Origin: Candidatus Heimdallarchaeota archaeon
GTDB taxonomy: Archaea > Asgardarchaeota > Heimdallarchaeia > Heimdallarchaeales > Kariarchaeaceae
Assembly (NCBI GenBank): GCA_022574115.1
Contig: JACZSS010000257.1
Coordinates: 1 to 5,182 of the forward strand
Reading direction: 5' to 3'
DNA length: 5,182 nucleotides
In this document: positions 1 to 5,182 of the stretch, piece after piece
Layout: each line of letters opens with the position of its first letter
Numbering within the stretch: the stretch's first letter is position 1
Notes under the pieces: generated by a model
What the model saw: only the letters and a program-made list of their open reading frames with translations
Told to the model about the DNA's origin: nothing
Databases searched by the model: none
Position numbers and translations under genes: made by a program

Positions 1-73
1 GTACATATCCTGGGTTGTTCTCACTACGATTCCTGATTCCTAAGAAGATTGGAGGCGCGGCTCGGGCGTCCTG

Positions 74-781
74 TTGCCTGGAAAAAGAGTCGTTTCCACA
101 ACGGCTGAATCGAGAATATGGAAACGGGGCAGGCTCCGAGTCTTCTTGAGCCATATCTCGGACGCGAAGGGCGAAGTGGCACGGCTCAAGGATGGCCTGG
201 ATGCACTTGGCGCTTCGTGCTTCATCGCCCATGAGAATATCCAGCCCACGAAGGAGTGGCAGGAGGAAATCGAGAACGCGCTCGCAACCATGGACGCATT
301 CGTCGCGATACTCACCGATGGGTTTCACAATAGCGAGTGGACGGATCAAGGAGTTGGCTACGCCCTGGCTCGCGGGATTCCAATCATTGCGGTGCGCCTG
401 GGCCAGGACCCCTACGGCTTTATCGGCAGAGCCCAGGCTCTATCCTGCGACTGGCAGGACGCACCTCTCGATATTGTCAAACTCCTCATCGCCCACTCAG
501 CGATGGTCGACGGCTATATCGGGGCGATCCGGGAATGTAACAATTTCGATTCGGGCAATGCTCTTGCCACGCTACTCCCATTGATCGCTGTCCCGTCCGT
601 TGAGCAAATTCGCCGAATCGTTGAGGGGTACAACAGCGGTACGCAGGCACGCGGTGCGTACGGTTTTAATGGGGACCAACCATCAAAACATGGCCCCGGA
701 TTACTTCATTACTTGAACAAATGGTCGGCTCAGCAATACCGCCTGTCGAGAGATGGGGAAATCGAAGAATTATTTCTTTAA
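74..781 (+). CDS. TIR-domain protein with substituted catalytic glutamate
   Basis: The 235-residue soluble product has a TIR domain at about residues 20-140. It opens with RVFLSH (strand A, residues 22-27), continues with HENIQPTKEW (BB-loop region, 53-62) and an ALATMDAFVAILTDGF helix-strand (69-84), and ends with GIPIIAVRLGQDPYGFIG (101-118). TIR domains of this kind usually cleave NAD or make cyclic ADP-ribose signals in anti-phage defence. The catalytic Glu normally sits in the segment that reads SEWTDQGVGYAL here. Residue 93, where Glu is expected, is Gly (codon GGA, 350-352), so enzymatic activity is doubtful. Residues 140-235 form a second region with a GPGLLHYLNKWS motif (207-218) and no membrane segment; I do not recognise it. 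The frame has no ATG or GTG before the domain. TTG 74 is the only usual start after the in-frame stop at 41, but GGAGG at 51-55 lies 18 bases away, so the start is uncertain. No ThsA-like or other effector partner is present. The gene is far richer in GC than the genes to its right. The TIR call is strong; the role is inferred. Confidence 0.85.
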   Translation: MPGKRVVSTTAESRIWKRGRLRVFLSHISDAKGEVARLKDGLDALGASCFIAHENIQPTKEWQEEIENALATMDAFVAILTDGFHNSEWTDQGVGYALARGIPIIAVRLGQDPYGFIGRAQALSCDWQDAPLDIVKLLIAHSAMVDGYIGAIRECNNFDSGNALATLLPLIAVPSVEQIRRIVEGYNSGTQARGAYGFNGDQPSKHGPGLLHYLNKWSAQQYRLSRDGEIEELFL

Positions 782-861
782 AAAATTCCTTGGAGATGGA
801 TGCGAGGAAATATTTTTTCAGAATCATAGGCTAGGCGCCCATGACAGGAGAGATCGTCTAG

Positions 862-1065
862 TTGGACATTCAGCAAGAGCTTCCAGATCTTCAGCCCGAA
901 GTTTTGCAGGTCGCAGGTGAGCTCCAAAGGTTGATTTTGCGTGTATTTCCGGCTGCGAAAAAGTCGCAAACGATAGGGAAAATGCAGGCTACGGCTTTGG
1001 GAGAGGCTACCAGGATCTGGTCTTTTTCATCTCCCCGTACCGAAAACATATTAATTAATCGATAA
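862..1065 (+). CDS. Short ORF of unknown function, probably cut at its 3' end
   Basis: This is a 67-residue reading frame 80 bases after the TIR gene on the same strand. It starts at TTG 862, with AGGAGAG at 846-852 placed 9 bases upstream, a good ribosome-binding site. Residues 4-30 look like real protein: amphipathic helices containing PEVLQVAGELQRLILRVFP. Their spacing loosely resembles the start of DUF1801 (YdhG-like) proteins, but that is a weak recollection-based match. After residue 53 (near base 1020) the sequence turns AT-rich and reads as antisense of the neighbouring methyltransferase, so the original C-terminus seems lost. In the same frame ATG 841 is followed by six codons and then TAG at 859-861. 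A longer ancestral gene starting at 841 with a nonsense change is therefore possible. It may equally be non-coding. Confidence 0.3.
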   Translation: MDIQQELPDLQPEVLQVAGELQRLILRVFPAAKKSQTIGKMQATALGEATRIWSFSSPRTENILINR

Positions 1066-1682
1066 ACGAGTTCAAAGGGATATGATCCTGAACGATCCCT
1101 TGATCCATTTTTCTTCAAAATTTGACGGTCTCCTTTCAAATCTAGCCAAACATCAGAAAACCACTTGTTCCTCTCGTGCCAGAAATATGAGCTTTTTCTT
1201 CGATTTTGTTTTTCCTTGTCATTAAATTGCCTTTTGTTGCCTTTGCGAAAAATAAGGATATACTCATGTTCGAGGGTGACATATGCACCCGGTGGAAGCA
1301 TTCCGGACCCCATGAACTTATTAGGTTTGTTGGTCTGTTTTCGCCAAAGAATTAACGGTAGTGTGCTATATCCTGCTGAATGGAAAAAATTCATAATCAT
1401 CATGTGATTCGGAAACAATCTAAATTTGTCATTGAATTTCCTAGTTGCATCCCCAATATTTATACAAACAATACCGCCTGGTTTCATCACCCTGCAGATT
1501 TGTTCCCAGGTCTTATTCATAATTCGATGCATTAGCTGGAAAACCAAATTACCATTTTGAGTATCCATTGCCTTGGATATTTCTGGATTGATAGACTTGA
1601 ATTGTTCATCCCACATTTCAATCATGGGATACGGTGGAGAGGTAACAACAAGATCTATACTTTCGTCCTCTACGGACCTCAT
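891..1682 (-). CDS. Beta-class DNA methyltransferase (N4-cytosine or N6-adenine type), truncated, likely pseudogene
   Basis: The product resembles site-specific DNA methyltransferases of the class in which the catalytic motif precedes the AdoMet-binding motif. Motif IV is TSPPYP at residues 14-19, preceded by SIDLVV. Other family blocks are CRVMKPGGIVCINIGD (63-78), an aromatic-rich middle with LEHEYILIFRKG (138-149), and SYPFELVYRLINMFSVRGD (200-218). The family normally continues from there with a DPFxGxGTT AdoMet loop (motif I). Here residues 219-263 show nothing like it, and this part lies in GC-rich DNA antisense to another reading frame. The protein should therefore not bind AdoMet. ATG 1682 leaves only 13 residues before motif IV, although the frame is open to 1772 and encodes family-like sequence (HHKIHFQDSS) with no ATG, GTG or TTG. 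SPPY motifs favour cytosine-N4 methylation, but target and base are not decidable. No restriction enzyme gene is visible beside it. Confidence 0.75.
   Translation of the reverse strand: MRSVEDESIDLVVTSPPYPMIEMWDEQFKSINPEISKAMDTQNGNLVFQLMHRIMNKTWEQICRVMKPGGIVCINIGDATRKFNDKFRLFPNHMMIMNFFHSAGYSTLPLILWRKQTNKPNKFMGSGMLPPGAYVTLEHEYILIFRKGNKRQFNDKEKQNRRKSSYFWHERNKWFSDVWLDLKGDRQILKKNGSRDRSGSYPFELVYRLINMFSVRGDEKDQILVASPKAVACIFPIVCDFFAAGNTRKINLWSSPATCKTSG
1015..1030. other. Recombination or assembly junction between GC-rich and AT-rich DNA
   Basis: Hand counts give 32 G/C in 961-1020 and 21 G/C in 1021-1080, and the contrast grows away from this point. Methyltransferase similarity ends after FSVRGD, whose last codon is at 1029-1031. 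The protein-like part of the opposing ORF (from 862) ends around 1020. Two convergent frames losing their 3' ends at the same place points to a real breakpoint or a chimeric assembly. I see no transposon end, inverted repeat or target duplication that would name the mechanism. Confidence 0.6.
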
Positions 1683-1772
1683 AATACTAGAATCTTGAAA
1701 GTGGATTTTATGATGTGATGGTGGGATACTTGTGATAAATGATTTTCTCGTATTAAGATTATAAACTCTTAT
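1683..1772 (-). pseudogene. Untranslatable 5' extension of the methyltransferase frame
   Basis: The methyltransferase frame stays open for 30 codons upstream of ATG 1682, back to the stop TAA at 1773-1775. It reads IRVYNLNTRKS, then further residues ending HHKIHFQDSSI. The HKIHFQDSS stretch just before MRSVEDESIDLVV fits the usual beginning of these enzymes, a short strand and a D-S pair ahead of the catalytic strand. No ATG, GTG or TTG occurs in the extension. Either the original start codon was mutated or a nonstandard start is used. AT-rich TTTTAAATAA at about 1770-1779 on the minus strand could be a TATA-like element, but its link to a start is unclear. Confidence 0.4.
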
Positions 1773-1959
1773 TTAAAATTGAAGGTAAAAGATTTAATTC
1801 CAAGAACAGTCAAAACAACGGAATTAAGCCTAATTGAGTTGGTATAAAGAATAAGTCGACTTTTCAAGATGTGGAATTTGATTGTTTCTTCTTAGTCCAA
1901 CAAGTATATCATTTACAGCAAGGGGTAGCTTTAATTGAAACCAATCCACTGAGAAGTAA
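1773..1959. other. Divergent AT-rich intergenic region
   Basis: This gap separates the minus-strand methyltransferase from the plus-strand membrane protein and would hold promoters for both. No convincing gene is seen. The minus strand keeps a 40-residue protein-like tail that ends at stop 1830-1832 (DWFQLKLPLAVNDILVGLRR, then further residues to YQLN). It could be the 3' end of a lost gene, but only weakly. Confidence 0.35.
1930..1936 (+). promoter_or_regulatory. Possible archaeal TATA-like element
   Basis: TTTAATT is centred 27 bases before GTG 1960. This fits the distance between a TATA box and the start of a leaderless archaeal transcript. The match is short, the region is AT-rich, and the archaeal assignment is itself uncertain. 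Confidence 0.2.
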
Positions 1960-2361
1960 GTGGATTTAGATGGAGATCTATTACAGCGACTGCTACGAAT
2001 TCTTTTGATAGAGGGCTTGTTTCTTTTGTTCGTCTTTGCATATCTTGTTGATGACTTCCTAAAAGAGGATGGAGGACTTATGAACGATGATTTCATGGTC
2101 TGGTTCTCCATCTATCTGGCAATCCATTTGTACATAGTCCGTGCTATTCGTCAACCACAATCTTGGGCACTACGATCTAGCCTTATAATTGCAGCAATAT
2201 TTCTTCTGCTGAGTCTTGCCAGTCTCGCATCCTTAGAGACAATCATCAATGAGACAGATGGTTTAGAATTGTATGTAACGGTAGTGTTTGCGTCGCTCGG
2301 ACCCGTTTTTGGGATTGCTGGAGTTCGATATTCAATTCAACTAAATCGCTCAGTCCATTGA
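1960..2361 (+). CDS. Small four-helix integral membrane protein, unknown function
   Basis: The 133-residue product is mostly hydrophobic, with four likely membrane helices at about residues 12-32, 45-63, 73-92 and 105-126. Charged or polar connectors lie between them (DDFLKEDGG, RAIRQPQS, ETIINETDG), and the C-terminus is short and polar (QLNRSVH). No signal peptide, catalytic motif or known family is recognised. The in-frame stop TAA at 1957-1959 directly precedes GTG 1960, so this is the earliest possible start. The next in-frame ATG, near 2080, would remove the first helix. There is no strong ribosome-binding site, only GAGAAG at 1951-1956. The gene stands alone, convergent with the PadR operon across a 96-base gap. 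The regular helix-loop pattern supports a real gene over its antisense frame, whose product is Ser/Arg/Lys-rich and unstructured. Confidence 0.6.
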   Translation: MDLDGDLLQRLLRILLIEGLFLLFVFAYLVDDFLKEDGGLMNDDFMVWFSIYLAIHLYIVRAIRQPQSWALRSSLIIAAIFLLLSLASLASLETIINETDGLELYVTVVFASLGPVFGIAGVRYSIQLNRSVH

Positions 2362-2457
2362 TTGTTTACTCCACCAAATTGAAATTGTAATCTGGATCCC
2401 TCTTATCCATCGATCTTGTTCCTAAAAATGTATCGCCGATTCACAATGTACCAGGAG
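2362..2457. other. Convergent intergenic gap
   Basis: Ninety-six bases lie between the ends of the plus-strand membrane gene and the minus-strand operon. There is no GC-rich hairpin followed by a T-run. The only T-run for the operon is TTTTT (minus strand, 2424-2428), about 30 bases past the stop, which could be a weak archaeal-type termination site. Confidence 0.3.
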
Positions 2458-3276
2458 TTAAGTAGATCTAGAGGTTTCAGGTTCATGAGGTCTCTTCGGA
2501 CGTTCAGCAAACATTTTTAGAACGTGCTGGAGATATTCCCTAGTTTCCTTTTGAGTTAAGATTAAGAACCAAACAAAAATCACAATTGGGTTAAAGATAT
2601 TTCCGTTTTCATTTAATTCTAACGTAAAGACAACAGCCTGCAACATTATGTAAATCAGCGGATGTACTAAAAGAAGAAATAAATTACCCATTCTATCATT
2701 TAGCATAAGATTTCGTTCAAAATTAACACGAGTTCTTGTTGTGTACCGGATTAAAGCCATAAAAACATAACTTGAGCCTGATATGTAAATTGAAACTGTG
2801 TACCCAAACAACATAAAAATCAAAGAGCCAATTGTTAAATAGAAACTAACTGAATACGCGCTAGCTGCGGCTTTTGCATTAATCTCTCCCTCTCCTGTTT
2901 TAAAAGGAACTTCCGATCTCAGTAATTTTTCAGTTAAGACCTCTTGGAGTTTTATTTCTTCGGTGAAAGCGCGTTGAATTATTTCTGGTTCACCCAATTT
3001 GGATATTGCTTTCTTGACGACATCAGTAGGAATTAAGCCACTTTTCCCATGATAAAATTTCGCCAAGCTAATCATATGATCCTTGACCTCTTCGATGCTT
3101 TCATTGATTTCGTCAATTGTCATCCCGATATTTTCATAGGATGTGGTTAATTCTGCAATATAGGTGTTAAAAAGCTTTTCAGCCTCATTCGTAAGGGAAC
3201 CATCATATAGGGCTTGAGATTTTACATCCGGCGTTTTCTTTTTCACAATTTTCTTTTTTGTGACTCTTTTGCTCAT
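2458..3276 (-). CDS. HAAS-like domain membrane protein, PadR operon partner
   Basis: The 272-residue product starts with a Lys-rich tail (residues 1-14). A helical cytoplasmic domain follows at about 30-108, with a SIEEVKDHM helix (60-68) and then VVKKAISKLGEPEIIQRAF (86-104). The LGEPEII turn matches the conserved L-G-x-P-x-x-I feature of HAAS/DUF1700-type domains, which are commonly encoded beside PadR regulators and thought to connect them to the membrane. Three or four membrane helices follow, at about 140-166, possibly 168-178, 198-219 and 227-242. The tail (243-272) is charged and proline-rich and probably cytoplasmic. ATG 3276 overlaps the upstream stop as ATGA, and GGAGAAG at 3282-3288 lies 5 bases upstream. 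It is the last gene of the operon. The HAAS call rests on motif and context, without an alignment. Confidence 0.65.
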   Translation of the reverse strand: MSKRVTKKKIVKKKTPDVKSQALYDGSLTNEAEKLFNTYIAELTTSYENIGMTIDEINESIEEVKDHMISLAKFYHGKSGLIPTDVVKKAISKLGEPEIIQRAFTEEIKLQEVLTEKLLRSEVPFKTGEGEINAKAAASAYSVSFYLTIGSLIFMLFGYTVSIYISGSSYVFMALIRYTTRTRVNFERNLMLNDRMGNLFLLLVHPLIYIMLQAVVFTLELNENGNIFNPIVIFVWFLILTQKETREYLQHVLKMFAERPKRPHEPETSRST

Positions 3277-4769
3277 GAAATCTTCTCCTGCAAAGTTATT
3301 TTGACTAGATTATTGTAAATTAGCTCTGTCACATATTTTTGATAATTATGAGGATTCATACCAATAGGAACCACATAGAGCTCTTGGTAATCAAATGGTA
3401 ACGTCCTCATATTAAGAAAATGAATCACTCGTCTCAAAATCGTCCGTGATCTCCAATTATAGACACCTACAACGAATAGTGTAGTTAGTAGAACTCCGAA
3501 AAAAACTACCATAACGCTAGTTAGGTAAAATGCTTGAGTTTTATTTATATTGACAATATCTTTGTATGGGCTCTTGATTTCATTCCATCTCGACTCTGGT
3601 AATTGAAAAATATTGATTGTAACAATTGTGGTTAAAAATATCAGGACCAAAAGAATAATAGTTCTCCAGTTGATAATTTTACTTTCCAATCCCAAATAAT
3701 TTGAGATAATTTTCTGATTTAATGTTAGTGTCATTATTTTATTTTCAAATTCAGGCAAACCTTTTGATTCGTGATGTTTAGCATCTACTTCTTGTTGTGA
3801 TAGTTTTTCATCTGATAAATTTTTCAAATATCGAATAAATACAATTGCTACATATGTGATAAATAATGCTTCGACAATAATAAATTGAATACTCAAATCT
3901 GTAGTTAGTTCGAATAATACAAAGAAGACTTGAGCTCCGATAATTGTTAATATGGAAGTTAGAATGACATTAATGAAAAGCTTGTAAAAATATTTATCGC
4001 GACTGAAGAATTGACCTTCATTTGTCTGAAGACGGCGATTTTTAAACAATAACCACACAAATGTAAAAATCAACGGTGCGAAGATAGCTTCGATTATATA
4101 AATATCTGAATAATCCTGCTTGTTATAAGGAAAACGACCTGTATCATACGCATGTAAGATAGCTGTAAAGAAAACAGAAAGAAACAATACAGAGTTAAAT
4201 ATTATCCAATTGGTGGTAAGTCTTTTCACCGTGAGAAACTGAATGATGGAAAGTAACCAATATAGACCGAGATACAGATAAAATACTTCTTTGGTATTTG
4301 TGAAATATGAAAATAGGAACAGAAATGGAAGAATTGGTAGAAGGCTGGAAACTACGTCCCACGTATCAATATAAATCTCTTCTGGGGGTTCTTCTTTTTT
4401 TGCAGAATATATTTTTAGCTTGGTTATGCCGATACTTACTCTTCCTGGCTCTTTCGAATCTTTTATTCTTCTCTTGAAGGGATTTTTCGGGAGTTTCAGA
4501 ATCGTCTCCTTCTCATCTATTTGCATAATTTGCCTAATGAATTCTTTTTTTCGCATCCCTAAAATTTCATCAATGTTGTAATTCCAACTAAATCGCTTGT
4601 TTGATTTGATTTCTTCAATTAATTTCTCCAATTCAAAGTTCAAGATGAGATGAGTATCTTCAAAATCAAGCCTTGTACGGAGTATTTTCTCGACATCACG
4701 AAGGAATTTGGTGATTTTTTCCTGTTCTTGATCATCTAGATCTTGGTATAATTTCTTTAATTCAGACAT
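3273..4769 (-). CDS. Large polytopic membrane protein with helical N-terminal domain, unknown function
   Basis: The 498-residue product has a soluble N-terminus (1-135) rich in Glu, Lys and long helices, then about eight membrane helices near 137-156, 161-180, 187-207, 223-242, 264-287, 293-313, 369-388 and 413-436. A cytoplasm-like loop lies at 314-368, and a basic tail of about 60 residues begins with YNWRSRTILRR. I do not recognise the family and see no ATP-binding, protease or transport signature. Within the N-terminus, FELEKLIEEIKSN and NIDEILGMRKKEFIRQIM have the helix-turn layout of a HAAS domain (compare LGEPEII in the next gene), so it could be a diverged HAAS domain. ATG 4769 shares its A with the PadR stop (TAATG) and has GGAGAGG at 4777-4783, 7 bases upstream. 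The stop overlaps the next start by 4 bases. Translational coupling and joint control by PadR are likely. Confidence 0.75.
   Translation of the reverse strand: MSELKKLYQDLDDQEQEKITKFLRDVEKILRTRLDFEDTHLILNFELEKLIEEIKSNKRFSWNYNIDEILGMRKKEFIRQIMQIDEKETILKLPKNPFKRRIKDSKEPGRVSIGITKLKIYSAKKEEPPEEIYIDTWDVVSSLLPILPFLFLFSYFTNTKEVFYLYLGLYWLLSIIQFLTVKRLTTNWIIFNSVLFLSVFFTAILHAYDTGRFPYNKQDYSDIYIIEAIFAPLIFTFVWLLFKNRRLQTNEGQFFSRDKYFYKLFINVILTSILTIIGAQVFFVLFELTTDLSIQFIIVEALFITYVAIVFIRYLKNLSDEKLSQQEVDAKHHESKGLPEFENKIMTLTLNQKIISNYLGLESKIINWRTIILLVLIFLTTIVTINIFQLPESRWNEIKSPYKDIVNINKTQAFYLTSVMVVFFGVLLTTLFVVGVYNWRSRTILRRVIHFLNMRTLPFDYQELYVVPIGMNPHNYQKYVTELIYNNLVKITLQEKIS
3282..3288 (-). promoter_or_regulatory. 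Ribosome-binding site GGAGAAG for the HAAS-like gene
   Basis: GGAGAAG on the minus strand, 5 bases ahead of ATG 3276 and within the last codons of the upstream gene, supports this start and the ATGA overlap. Confidence 0.7.
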
Positions 4770-5164
4770 TAATTTTCCTCTCCATTGTCATTATTATCAT
4801 TTCGATCCTGCTTTCGGTGGAGTGTATTTGAGACCGCAACGGAATACCTCAACCATGATTCTTGTATTTTGTGATAATAATTTAAACCAGTCTCGTTCAG
4901 TTTGTATATAGTCCTACGCATATCCTCTCCGCTTGGTTTTTTTGACTCAATTAATCCCTCACGGATAAATCGCCTTAGCATAGGATAAACAGTACCCAGT
5001 GGAATTTGGACAATTCCATTGGTAATATCATAGATTTTGTCACAAATCGCTTTACCATGAATTTCCTGTTCTGACAGGACATTGAAGACCAACAATTGAA
5101 TTACTCCTCGACGAATCTCGACTTCCCAGTTTCCGAGTATAGCTTTACTGATATCTGAACTCAT
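4769..5164 (-). CDS. PadR-family transcriptional regulator
   Basis: The 131-residue product is a typical small PadR repressor. Its winged helix-turn-helix opens with EIRRGVIQLLVFNVLSEQEIHG (residues 16-37). The recognition-helix block PLGTVYPMLRRFIREGLI (55-72) and the wing RRTIYKLNETGLNYY (83-97) follow. A short helical dimerisation tail (98-115) leads to a hydrophilic Asn/Asp-rich end. It is the first gene of a three-gene operon, and family precedent suggests it represses its own operon until a membrane or small-molecule signal releases it. The operator would lie upstream, beyond the window edge. ATG 5164 matches the usual PadR N-terminus, but the frame stays open for six codons to the window end and the ribosome-binding site is weak, so a slightly earlier start cannot be ruled out. 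Confidence 0.92.
   Translation of the reverse strand: MSSDISKAILGNWEVEIRRGVIQLLVFNVLSEQEIHGKAICDKIYDITNGIVQIPLGTVYPMLRRFIREGLIESKKPSGEDMRRTIYKLNETGLNYYHKIQESWLRYSVAVSNTLHRKQDRNDNNDNGEEN
4777..4783 (-). promoter_or_regulatory. Ribosome-binding site GGAGAGG for the eight-helix membrane protein
   Basis: GGAGAGG on the minus strand, 7 bases ahead of ATG 4769 and inside the end of the PadR gene, fixes that start and supports coupled translation. Confidence 0.75.
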
Positions 5165-5182
5165 GCGATCATATCCATCAAG

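Noticed and set aside
28..41. Tandem repeat GATTCCT x2 ahead of the TIR gene
   Set aside because: Two 7-base copies with no further structure can arise by chance; no operator can be claimed.
40..315. Minus-strand frame opposite the TIR gene start
   Set aside because: It is a shadow of the TIR coding frame with no recognisable motif.
192..584. Alternative plus-strand frames inside the TIR gene
   Set aside because: They are Ser/Arg-rich with no domain pattern and fully overlap a recognisable TIR domain.
74..781. Thoeris system
   Set aside because: No ThsA-like NAD-binding effector gene is present, and the TIR sequence does not show the usual ThsB features I know.
859..861. TAG read as pyrrolysine in the short ORF
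   Set aside because: There is no pyrrolysine machinery in the window, and a start at TTG 862 or a nonsense change explains it more simply.
986..1010. Direct repeat AGGCTAC at 986-992 and 1004-1010 near the junction
   Set aside because: The copies are short, 18 bases apart and in the same reading phase, and do not flank the breakpoint as a target duplication would.
1165..1407. Plus-strand frame opposite the methyltransferase
   Set aside because: It lies antisense to conserved methyltransferase motifs and has no family resemblance or ribosome-binding site.
2424..2440. Terminator after the PadR operon
   Set aside because: ATCGCCGAT is a tiny palindrome on the wrong side of a five-T run, with no stable hairpin.

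Overview
This window carries seven gene-like regions in two compositional blocks. Bases 1 to about 1020 are GC-rich (the 60-base line at 361-420 has 41 G/C by hand count). The rest is AT-rich (the line at 3841-3900 has 15 G/C). The change is sharp: I count 32/60 G/C at 961-1020 and 21/60 at 1021-1080. The AT-rich part, with its PadR regulator, HAAS-type membrane protein and small membrane proteins, looks like an uncultured archaeon or a low-GC bacterium. I cannot fix the lineage from sequence alone. The GC-rich block looks like DNA of another origin, or an assembly join.

Left block (1-1020, + strand): a TIR-domain protein starting at TTG 74 and ending at 781, of the kind found in bacterial and archaeal anti-phage and NAD-cleaving systems. 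The residue at the catalytic glutamate position is glycine. A short ORF of unknown function follows from about 862, and its protein-like part stops at the composition break.

Junction and middle (1020-2361): a minus-strand beta-class DNA methyltransferase has the TSPPYP catalytic motif. It loses family resemblance just before the AdoMet-binding motif I, exactly at the junction. It also has no normal start codon for its conserved N-terminus, so it is probably a pseudogene. After a 187-base AT-rich gap, a small four-helix membrane protein is encoded on the + strand (1960-2361).

Right block (2458-5164, - strand): a tightly overlapping three-gene operon, in transcription order a PadR-family regulator, a large eight-helix membrane protein with a helical cytoplasmic N-terminus, and a HAAS-like membrane protein. 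The overlaps are TAATG and ATGA, with good ribosome-binding sites inside the upstream genes. PadR paired with HAAS proteins is a known membrane-linked regulatory arrangement. The large membrane protein between them is one I do not recognise.

The best leads are the glycine substitution in the TIR domain, the junction that truncates two convergent reading frames, and the unrecognised membrane protein in the PadR-HAAS operon.
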